This document shows positions 1 through 4,774 of a stretch of 6,880 bases of DNA, in pieces. The DNA is taken from contig JBGTLA010000098.1 of assembly GCA_041744375.1 (NCBI GenBank), positions 1-6,880 on the forward strand. Reading direction: 5' to 3'. The notes below the pieces were generated by a model. The model had not been told where the DNA came from. It was given only the letters and a program-made list of their open reading frames with translations, and made no database searches. The position numbers and the translations under genes were made by a program. Positions within the stretch are counted from its first letter, which is position 1. Every line of letters begins with the position of its first letter. Source of the stretch: JBGTLA01 sp041744375. GTDB lineage: Bacteria > Actinomycetota > Acidimicrobiia > Spongiisociales > ZC4RG35.

Positions 1-1324
1 GGCTGGCGACCAACGCCCTCCGTACGCCGATCAGGTAGTCGGGTGCGGCTGACGCCAGTGCGCGTGAGATTCCCCTGGGGCCGAGTCCCGCGTCCACGAA
101 AACCACCGCGGCTCCCAGTCGCCAGCAGGCGTACAGACAGACGGTGAGGTCGATGCCCGGTGGGATCATCAGCGCAACCCGCTCGCCGGGGGCCACTCCC
201 AATGCCTCCAAACCGGCGGCCGTGCGGGCAACGTCGGCGCCGAGCTGGCCAAAGGTGAGCGAGTGTGGGGGAACGGCACCGGTCATCTCCACCACCGCCA
301 CCTCGGGGTCGCCGGCCCTTTCGTCCAGCGCCGACCACAACGTCGGCTTCGTCGGGGGACGATCCGTCACCGGGGGGCGACGGTCGAGCCACGCCCAGAT
401 CGCATCGGCTGCATCGGGGTGTTCGGAGAGGAGGTGGCCTCCATCTGCGAATCGATGGATGTCGGCTTGGGGCAGACGAGCTGTGAGGTCGGCGAGGTGG
501 ACGTCTGAGAACACAGGATCGGCTGCGCCCCACAAGATCAGTGTCGGGGTTTCGGCCAGATCGGACAGGCTGTCGGCAACGTCTCGGAGCCGAGATCGAG
601 TGGGATGGTTGGCGTCGAGGGGAATGTCTGCCACGAAGGCGCCGATGCCGTGACGACGGCCCGGGGAGTGGTAGGGAGCGTGGTAGCCCTGGCGGATCTC
701 GGTACCCAGGTGCGGTCTTGCCGTGGCCAGGGCAGCCCCGATGAAAGCGGGGGTGGACACACACGTGGTAGTGCGTATCCCCGGGAGCCTCGCCAGCCGG
801 ATGAGCCCGGGGGCAGAGTCGGCCGGCGGGTGGTGCACCGCCGTATTCATGAGGATCAATCCAGCTAGGAGCTCTCGGTTCTGCTGCGCCCATCCCAGCG
901 AGACGGGCCCTCCCCAGTCGTGGGCCACGATCACCACGGGTCCGCTCACATCGAGACGTTCGGTGAGGTCGGCGAGGTCCTCGATGCGCTGGGCCAATCT
1001 CCTCGTGACACCGGTTCGCTCGGAGAACCCCATGTCGAGCTGGTCGACTGCGATGACCCGGATGTCGGCAGGGGCGTCGGCCAGGAGCCTCCGCCACATA
1101 TACGACCAGGTGGGGTTGCCGTGGACACAGAGAAGGGTGAGGCGTGGTGCGGTGGCACCGTTGTCGAGAACGTGCCAGGTCCGGCCGACACCGTCGAGGT
1201 CGGGTGTCTCCACCAGCCTCGACCAGGCGGGATCGAGCTGTGCGATCTCCGGCGGCGGTAGTCGAGCGGGAGCGAGACGTCCGTCCGCCCGGCGGCTGTC
1301 GGGGGGTGTCGGGGCGCTGGTCAC
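1..1324 (-). CDS. oleBC: OleBC fusion: beta-lactone decarboxylase (OleB) fused to beta-lactone synthetase (OleC); 3' part beyond left edge
   Basis: Reverse-strand translation is open from the GTG at 1324-1322 to base 1, giving 441 codons with no stop. Residues about 40-310 are an alpha/beta hydrolase of the haloalkane dehalogenase-like type. They contain HGNPTWSYMWR at 68-78, the nucleophile Asp136 in HDWGG, the acid Asp269 in WGAADP and the base His297 in GGHLLSE. After a short Pro-rich linker near 318-328, the N-terminal part of an AMP-binding (acyl-CoA synthetase-like) domain begins (LTFGQL, then ALGVAPGERVALMIPPG). Its P-loop and later motifs lie outside the window. In characterised Ole pathways OleC closes a beta-hydroxy acid to a beta-lactone and OleB decarboxylates it to a cis-olefin; fusion of the two is known in Actinobacteria. 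The GTG overlaps the oleA stop as GTGA, which indicates translational coupling. A second in-frame GTG lies one codon upstream. Haloalkane dehalogenase would be the alternative reading of the first half alone, but the oleA neighbour and the fusion argue against it. Confidence 0.93.
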   Translation of the reverse strand, partial: MTSAPTPPDSRRADGRLAPARLPPPEIAQLDPAWSRLVETPDLDGVGRTWHVLDNGATAPRLTLLCVHGNPTWSYMWRRLLADAPADIRVIAVDQLDMGFSERTGVTRRLAQRIEDLADLTERLDVSGPVVIVAHDWGGPVSLGWAQQNRELLAGLILMNTAVHHPPADSAPGLIRLARLPGIRTTTCVSTPAFIGAALATARPHLGTEIRQGYHAPYHSPGRRHGIGAFVADIPLDANHPTRSRLRDVADSLSDLAETPTLILWGAADPVFSDVHLADLTARLPQADIHRFADGGHLLSEHPDAADAIWAWLDRRPPVTDRPPTKPTLWSALDERAGDPEVAVVEMTGAVPPHSLTFGQLGADVARTAAGLEALGVAPGERVALMIPPGIDLTVCLYACWRLGAAVVFVDAGLGPRGISRALASAAPDYLIGVRRALVAS

Positions 1325-2340
1325 CACACCAGTTCGGTGGCCATGGCGTTGATACCAGAGCCGATACCCATCAGCAAGACTCGGTCGCCGGGGCTCAACG
1401 AGTCCACCTCACGGGCGAGAGTGATGGGGATCGAGGCTGGGCCAACATTTCCCAGCGTCGGGAACGTCAGCGGGGCCCGGGCGGCGTCGATACCCAACAG
1501 GTCACACATGAGAGTGGTGTGGACGGCGGACACCTGATGGAGGATGTAGCGGTCCATGTGCAGCCAACCCTTCTCCTCGATGTCCACCCACGCCTTCTTG
1601 GCCAGGTCCATCCCGGCGTCGAGCAGGGCGCGCGTGTCTGTCTTCATCTGATCGAGAGTGCCGACGCAGATCCGATGATGACTGGTGTCGGCCTGAGAGA
1701 TCCCGCCCACCACGCGGTGACTACCCGGGTTCTCGGAGTGACGACCGAGGACCATCGCCGCCCCGCCCGAACCCAACGTGAGTGTTGCGAACTCGTTGAA
1801 GAGATCGGCCATGGTGGCCTCGGGGGAGGCCAGCCGGTCGAGTGTGGCCTGTTGGGTATGGCGGCTTCCTTCGCCGTCGACGACCAGGGCGTAGTCGATC
1901 TGGCGGCTGTCGATCATGATCCCGGCCAGCTGGATGGCGTTGAGGAACCCGAGGCAGGCGTTGGCCAGGTCGAAGTTGAGGCAGGTGCTGGGGAGGTCGA
2001 GGAGGTGATGCACCGTCACTGCCGTCGATGGCTCCAACTGGTCCCTGCACACGGAGCTGTCGATGAGCAGGCCGACCTTCCCCGGTGACACTCCTGAGGC
2101 CTCCAAGGCCGCAGCACCGGCCGCAGTGGAGACCTCGGCGAAAGACATCTCCTCGGGCCACCAGCGCCGCTCCCGTATGCCGGCCAGACTCTCCAACAGT
2201 CCCGGCTCTGTGCCGAGGCGGGCGTACGTGTCGGCCAAGAGAACGTCGAAGGATTCCGAGGTCACTACCTCGGGTGCTTCGACGGCTGCGACTGCAACCA
2301 CGGCGGTGTCGGTGAGGGTGAAACTGGCGTTGGTGGTCAT
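1321..2340 (-). CDS. oleA: OleA, acyl-CoA:acyl-CoA head-to-head condensing enzyme (thiolase superfamily)
   Basis: This is a 339-residue member of the KAS III/thiolase superfamily, close to the usual OleA length. It should carry out the non-decarboxylative Claisen condensation of two long-chain acyl-CoAs to a beta-keto acid, the first step of long-chain olefin (or ketone) synthesis. The nucleophile is Cys129 in NACLGF. His268 in HQVSAVH and Asn298 in GNVGPAS complete the usual Cys-His-Asn set. Glu103 in CRDQLEPST matches the OleA-specific glutamate that reaches into the partner monomer's active site, which separates OleA from FabH. The C-terminal glycine-rich GIGSGIN segment is also typical. 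The start is supported by AGAGGA four bases upstream (2345-2350). The gene heads an operon with the overlapping oleBC. OleA products are hydrophobic, so the pathway probably works at or near the membrane. Confidence 0.95.
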   Translation of the reverse strand: MTTNASFTLTDTAVVAVAAVEAPEVVTSESFDVLLADTYARLGTEPGLLESLAGIRERRWWPEEMSFAEVSTAAGAAALEASGVSPGKVGLLIDSSVCRDQLEPSTAVTVHHLLDLPSTCLNFDLANACLGFLNAIQLAGIMIDSRQIDYALVVDGEGSRHTQQATLDRLASPEATMADLFNEFATLTLGSGGAAMVLGRHSENPGSHRVVGGISQADTSHHRICVGTLDQMKTDTRALLDAGMDLAKKAWVDIEEKGWLHMDRYILHQVSAVHTTLMCDLLGIDAARAPLTFPTLGNVGPASIPITLAREVDSLSPGDRVLLMGIGSGINAMATELVW

Positions 2341-2344
2341 CTGG

Positions 2345-2350
2345 TCCTCT
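2345..2350 (-). promoter_or_regulatory. Ribosome binding site of oleA
   Basis: AGAGGA on the minus strand lies four bases before the ATG at 2340 and supports that start. I found no convincing promoter hexamers in the rest of the divergent intergenic region 2351-2437. Confidence 0.6.
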
Positions 2351-2437
2351 GGGGGGAGCGTTTCAATTGTCGCACGATCAGAACCCGAAGGTTTCCAGCG
2401 CGAACCACGTCCTCATGGTGTAGGTTCAAGCTCAGAG

Positions 2438-2463
2438 GATTGAAGACCGGCCGAACTGGGTAA
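2438..2463 (+). promoter_or_regulatory. Possible sigma-B-type promoter of the small hydrophobic peptide
   Basis: GATT (2438-2441) is followed after 16 bases by GGGTAA (2458-2463). This resembles the GNNT-N14-16-GGGTA pattern of actinobacterial sigma-B-family promoters. Transcription would start near 2470, leaving a 5' UTR of about 27 bases. The -35 pattern is loose, so the call is tentative. Confidence 0.3.
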
Positions 2464-2496
2464 GCAAGGTCGTTCGCTCATCTAGAAGGAGACACA

Positions 2497-2646
2497 ATGA
2501 GTGCTGCAGTCATACTACTGATACTGGCGTTGCTTCTCGGAGGCGTTGGTCTGTTCGTCGAGGCTTTGCGCTGGGTTTTGATCATCGCCCTCATTCTCTT
2601 GCTGGTCGGTGCGTTCACGGGTTACCGAGGACGTTCCTCCGTATAG
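2497..2646 (+). CDS. Small hydrophobic membrane peptide (49 aa)
   Basis: This short gene starts at an ATG preceded by an excellent ribosome binding site, AGAAGGAGA at 2484-2492, and ends at TAG 2644-2646. Residues about 4-20 (AVILLILALLLGGVGLF) and 27-40 (VLIIALILLLVGAF) are two hydrophobic helices joined by the short polar turn VEALRW. The tail is small and basic (TGYRGRSSV). The layout resembles the small 'hydrophobic protein' families of about 50 residues that are common in Actinobacteria and often stress-associated. I recognise the type, not a specific family, and its function is unknown. The possible sigma-B-like promoter upstream would fit a stress role. Confidence 0.72.
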   Translation: MSAAVILLILALLLGGVGLFVEALRWVLIIALILLLVGAFTGYRGRSSV

Positions 2647-2676
2647 CACCCACCCGTTTACTGCCCTTCCGGTCCA

Positions 2677-2699
2677 GTGCTTCCCAACTTGGGGAGCAC
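2677..2699 (+). terminator. Hairpin downstream of the small membrane peptide gene
   Basis: GTGCTTCCC (2677-2685) pairs with GGGGAGCAC (2691-2699), giving nine pairs including one G-T wobble around the loop AACTT. An outer CCGG/CCGG pair could extend it. It lies 31 bases after the peptide stop and before the next promoter. No T tract follows, so it is either a tailless terminator of the kind seen in GC-rich Actinobacteria or merely a structured spacer. Confidence 0.4.
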
Positions 2700-2724
2700 G
2701 GCCGGGAGGAGTCTCATTGACGTG

Positions 2725-2752
2725 TTCGATTGGGTCGCCTTCTCGTTACACT
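2725..2752 (+). promoter_or_regulatory. Promoter of the cysteine operon leader (probably leaderless start)
   Basis: The -10 box TACACT is at 2747-2752. A weak -35 box, TTCGAT at 2725-2730, has 16-base spacing. Only eight bases separate the -10 box from the ATG at 2761, so transcription should start at or within one or two bases of that A. No Shine-Dalgarno sequence could then be transcribed, and translation of the leader peptide would be leaderless. Confidence 0.6.
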
Positions 2753-2760
2753 GTCCAGCG

Positions 2761-2820
2761 ATGACGAATCTTTTTGCTCCCGCCTGCTGTTGCAGCTGTC
2801 CACCGTGCGGGAGCGCGTAA
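2761..2820 (+). CDS. Polycysteine leader peptide (19 aa) of the sulfur operon
   Basis: The complete short ORF encodes MTNLFAPACCCSCPPCGSA and stops at TAA 2818-2820. Five of 19 residues are Cys (codons 9, 10, 11, 13 and 16), including three consecutive Cys codons at 2785-2793. The ATG sits directly after a -10 box, so it is probably translated from a leaderless mRNA. It precedes a terminator-like hairpin and then a cysteine synthase gene. Leaderless polycysteine uORFs acting as cysteine-responsive attenuators have been described in mycobacteria upstream of sulfur and cysteine genes; this one has the same form. The peptide itself probably has no function: ribosome position on the Cys codons would be the signal. 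Chance occurrence of such a Cys-dense frame at exactly this place seems unlikely. Confidence 0.85.
   Translation: MTNLFAPACCCSCPPCGSA
2776..2814 (+). promoter_or_regulatory. Attenuator pairing 1:2 (hairpin within the leader ORF)
   Basis: GCTCCCGC (2776-2783, segment 1) is perfectly complementary to GCGGGAGC (2807-2814, segment 2). The 23-base loop holds four of the five Cys codons. An inner GCTG/CAGC mini-stem (2786-2789 with 2793-2796) lies in the loop. Ribosomes stalled at the Cys codons would cover segment 1 and release segment 2. Confidence 0.6.
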
Positions 2821-2863
2821 CGATCCACGTCCACTGACGACCTTCTGTCCGCCGCACCCGCAC
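2805..2863 (+). promoter_or_regulatory. Attenuator pairing 2:3 (candidate antiterminator)
   Basis: GTGCGGG (2805-2811), at the end of the leader ORF, is complementary to CCCGCAC (2857-2863), which overlaps the first arm of the terminator by four bases (2860-2863). The seven mostly G-C pairs would compete with both the 1:2 hairpin and the terminator. The pairing is seen directly; its regulatory role is inference. Confidence 0.55.
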
Positions 2864-2888
2864 CCGCATCCCCGATGCGGGTGCTTTT
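2860..2888 (+). terminator. Intrinsic terminator between leader peptide and cysteine synthase (pairing 3:4)
   Basis: GCACCCGCATC (2860-2870) pairs perfectly over 11 bp with GATGCGGGTGC (2874-2884) around a CCC loop. TTTT follows at 2885-2888. It lies 39 bases after the leader stop and 21 bases before the cysteine synthase ATG, inside the presumed transcript. Its position fits conditional termination (attenuation) rather than the end of an upstream gene. A second overlapping copy of GCACCCGC at 2854-2861 gives an alternative pairing register for the 3' arm. Confidence 0.85.
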
Positions 2889-2889
2889 C

Positions 2890-2910
2890 GTTCCCCGAGG
2901 AGTTCCCCGA
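2890..2910 (+). repeat. Nine-base direct repeat around the cysteine synthase ribosome binding site
   Basis: GTTCCCCGA occurs at 2890-2898 and again at 2902-2910, separated by GGA. The junction forms the Shine-Dalgarno GAGGAG (2897-2902), seven bases before the ATG at 2910. It may be a small tandem duplication. Confidence 0.7.
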
Positions 2911-3899
2911 TGACAACCATTGCCCCGTCCGGGTCCATCACCGATCACGGTCTCCGCCGTTACGAAGACATCCGGCACCTCATGCCCGACGTCGACAACC
3001 CAACTCCCCTGGTGCGGGTGGGCCGGAGCATTCCCGGCAGCGGTCTCGACCTGTACCTCAAGCTGGAGTGGCTCAATCCGTTCGGGTCGATCAAGGACCG
3101 GGCCGCTGCCTACATGTTGGATGCCCTCGTCGAGTCGGGAGAGCTGGGGGATCGCCAGCTGGTCGAGGCGTCTTCGGGCAACACCGCCATCGCCCTGGCG
3201 GCCCTCGCCGCCCTGGCAGGCACCCGCCTCACCGTGACGATCCCCGACGGGGTTCCGGAAGAAAAGAAGGTGCTGTTGCGGATGCTGGGTGCCGAGGTGT
3301 GGCCGACTCCCGATGAGCTCTGCCCTGTCGACAACCCCAAAGACGGCGCCATTGCCCTGGCCCGCGCCCTGGCCGCCAGCGAGGAGGGCTCCCGCTACGC
3401 CATGGTCGGCCAGTACGACAACGAGCACAACGTGCGCGCCCACTACGAGACGACCGGCCCCGAGATCTGGCGCCAGACCGAAGGTCGGATCCGCTACTTC
3501 TTCGCAGGCTTCGGGACCTGCGGCACCATCACCGGGGTGGGCCGTTTCCTCAAGGAACGGGACCCCACCATCGAGGTAGTGGCCATCGAGCCCCAGCCCG
3601 GCCACCGACTCCCCGGTCTGAAGAGCTTCGCCGAGGCCAAAGAACCGTCGATCCTCGACCGGGGCGTGGTCGACCACGTCATACGGGTCGACGACGACGC
3701 CGCCTACGAGACGACCAAGCGCCTGTTCCGGGAGGAGGCCCTCATCGTGGGCCCTTCCACCGGGGCCGTCGTGTGGGCCGCCTCCCAGTTCGGAGGCGAT
3801 CGCCGCGGCATGGCGGTGGGCGTGTCCCCCGACGGCGGCCAGAAATACACCAGCTATTTCGCCGAGGTCCTCGGCGACGAGGGCCTACCCCAGGTCTGA
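2910..3899 (+). CDS. PLP-dependent cysteine synthase (CysK/CysM family)
   Basis: This 329-residue fold-type II PLP enzyme is of usual cysteine synthase length. It replaces the leaving group of an activated serine (O-acetylserine or O-phosphoserine) with sulfide or a carrier-bound sulfur to form L-cysteine in the cytosol. Visible motifs are NPFGSIKDR with the PLP Lys62, ASSGNT at 87-92 (substrate loop), the phosphate-binding loop GTCGT at 202-206, and GPSTGAV at 281-287 contacting the pyridine ring. The segment GQYDNEHNVRAHYETTGPEIW parallels the corresponding part of mycobacterial CysM rather than classical CysK, so a CysM-like enzyme using a protein-bound sulfur donor is plausible. The ATG is supported by GAGGAG seven bases upstream. 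The gene follows a Cys-rich leader and terminator, so it is likely repressed when cysteine is plentiful. It is followed after 25 bases by tusA. Substrate choice cannot be settled here, so no symbol is given. Confidence 0.93.
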   Translation: MTTIAPSGSITDHGLRRYEDIRHLMPDVDNPTPLVRVGRSIPGSGLDLYLKLEWLNPFGSIKDRAAAYMLDALVESGELGDRQLVEASSGNTAIALAALAALAGTRLTVTIPDGVPEEKKVLLRMLGAEVWPTPDELCPVDNPKDGAIALARALAASEEGSRYAMVGQYDNEHNVRAHYETTGPEIWRQTEGRIRYFFAGFGTCGTITGVGRFLKERDPTIEVVAIEPQPGHRLPGLKSFAEAKEPSILDRGVVDHVIRVDDDAAYETTKRLFREEALIVGPSTGAVVWAASQFGGDRRGMAVGVSPDGGQKYTSYFAEVLGDEGLPQV

Positions 3900-3924
3900 C
3901 CGAGTCCCACGAAAGGAACGAAAC

Positions 3925-4179
3925 ATGCCCGAGATCACAGACATCGAAACCACCGAGGTGCTGGACTGCACCGGGTTGCTCTGCCCCCTCCCCGTGTACA
4001 AGGCAGCCGTCGTCCTCAGCCGCTTGTCCGCCGGAGATGTGCTGGAACTCGTGTGCACGGACCCTGGATCCCTCGAGGACGTTCCCGCCTTGGCCCGCCA
4101 GCGCGGCGACAGCTTGTTGGCCACCGATTCCGCCGGAGATGTCCAGCGCTTCTGGCTGGCCAAAGGGGAAGAGCGATGA
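3925..4179 (+). CDS. tusA: TusA-family sulfur carrier protein
   Basis: This 84-residue protein has the TusA hallmark LDCTGLLCPLPV at residues 13-24. Cys20 of the CPxP motif is the persulfide-carrying residue, and a second Cys at 15 is common in this subfamily. Length and the C-terminal end (RFWLAKGEE) fit the small two-layer TusA fold. Proteins of this family accept sulfane sulfur from desulfurases or rhodaneses and pass it on to partners such as DsrE-type proteins in the cytosol. The start is supported by GAAAGGA about seven bases upstream. The stop overlaps the next gene as ATGA. Placed between a cysteine synthase and a DsrE2-like gene, its likely job is sulfur delivery within this operon rather than tRNA thiolation. 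The family call is firm; the pathway is inferred. Confidence 0.93.
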   Translation: MPEITDIETTEVLDCTGLLCPLPVYKAAVVLSRLSAGDVLELVCTDPGSLEDVPALARQRGDSLLATDSAGDVQRFWLAKGEER

Positions 4180-4652
4180 CCGCCCCGAACACCAAGCGCC
4201 TCGCCCTCGTCGCCTCTAAGGGCACACTCGACGGAGCCTACCCACCCCTGATCCTGGCGTCGACGGCGGTCAGCCTCGGATGGGAAGCCGGCATCTTCTT
4301 CACGTTCTACGGACTCGACGTGCTCCATCAGGACCGGTTCCGCAAGCTCAAAGTCGCCTCCCTGGCCAACCCCTCGGGCCCCGTTCAGCTCCCCAACATC
4401 CTGGGAGCGGTGCCGGGGGCTACGGCGGCGGCCACCAAGGTGATGCGCAAGTGGATGAAGGACGCCCGCATGCCCGAGATCCCCGAATTCATCGACATGA
4501 CCCGGGACCTGGGGGTGAAGTTCTTTGCCTGCTCCACCACCATGGGCGTGATGGGTGTGTCCGAGTCCGACCTCATCGAGGGCTGCGATATCGCCGGAGC
4601 CGCCGCCTTCTTGGATTACGCCGCTACCGCCGACGTCCAGCTTTTCGTCTGA
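4176..4652 (+). CDS. DsrE/DsrF/DsrH-like (DsrE2-type) sulfur-transfer protein
   Basis: I chose the ATG at 4176, which overlaps the tusA stop by four bases (ATGA). The frame is open further upstream (to 4053), but that part lies inside tusA and looks like a shadow. The resulting 158-residue protein starts with a beta strand and turn (KRLALVASKGTLDGAYPPLI). Near its end it carries ACSTTMGVMGVSESDLIEG, the typical DsrE2 signature with the conserved Cys at 119. A second Cys is at 137. Members of this group are soluble or membrane-anchored persulfide relays that trade sulfur with TusA. Here no membrane helix is evident apart from moderately hydrophobic core strands. Coupling with tusA supports a direct TusA-DsrE2 partnership. 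What supplies the sulfur is not encoded in view. Confidence 0.9.
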   Translation: MTAPNTKRLALVASKGTLDGAYPPLILASTAVSLGWEAGIFFTFYGLDVLHQDRFRKLKVASLANPSGPVQLPNILGAVPGATAAATKVMRKWMKDARMPEIPEFIDMTRDLGVKFFACSTTMGVMGVSESDLIEGCDIAGAAAFLDYAATADVQLFV

Positions 4653-4654
4653 AG

Positions 4655-4678
4655 CGTTTCGTCCCCTGGCGCGAAGCG
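4655..4678 (+). terminator. Hairpin just after the sulfur operon
   Basis: CGTTTCG (4655-4661) pairs with CGAAGCG (4672-4678), seven pairs including one G-T, with a 10-base loop. It starts two bases after the dsrE stop. There is no T tract, so termination is likely only in combination with the adjacent G/C hairpin. Confidence 0.35.
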
Positions 4679-4680
4679 AA

Positions 4681-4697
4681 GGGGGAAGGGAGCCCCC
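4681..4697. terminator. G5/C5 hairpin in the convergent intergenic region
   Basis: GGGGG (4681-4685) faces CCCCC (4693-4697) across a seven-base loop. It lies between two converging genes. Read on the minus strand it is followed by TTCGCTTCG, so it could serve either direction. It is short and has no clean T tract. Confidence 0.3.
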
Positions 4698-4743
4698 ACG
4701 ACGAAGGAGTGGGGCAGGTCAGCCCGCATTCTCGACATGAGAG

Positions 4744-4769
4744 CGACCCTTGCACCCACCCCAAGGTCG
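4744..4769 (-). terminator. Hairpin just after the SLH-GerMN gene
   Basis: CGACCCTTG (4744-4752) and CAAGGTCG (4762-4769) form eight pairs with one bulged C. The hairpin lies five bases past the stop of the minus-strand surface protein gene. There is no T tract, so it is a candidate terminator only. Confidence 0.3.
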
Positions 4770-4774
4770 ATGTG

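Noticed and set aside
1144..2088. Plus-strand open frame of 314 codons
   Set aside because: It is antisense to oleA and oleBC, both of which have complete catalytic motifs.
2717..2722. TTGACG as the -35 box of the leader promoter
   Set aside because: It is 24 bases from the TACACT -10 box, too far for normal spacing. TTCGAT at 2725-2730 fits better though it is weaker.
2753..2909. T-box or SAM riboswitch in the cysteine operon leader
   Set aside because: I see no T-box sequence and no SAM-type core. The Cys-rich ORF plus competing hairpins explains the leader more simply.
2658..3677. Minus-strand open frame of 339 codons
   Set aside because: It is antisense to the attenuator leader and the cysteine synthase, with no motifs and no credible start region.
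4053..4175. Upstream extension of the DsrE2 reading frame
   Set aside because: It lies wholly within tusA in another frame, is Arg-rich, and the ATGA-overlapping start gives a protein of family-typical length.
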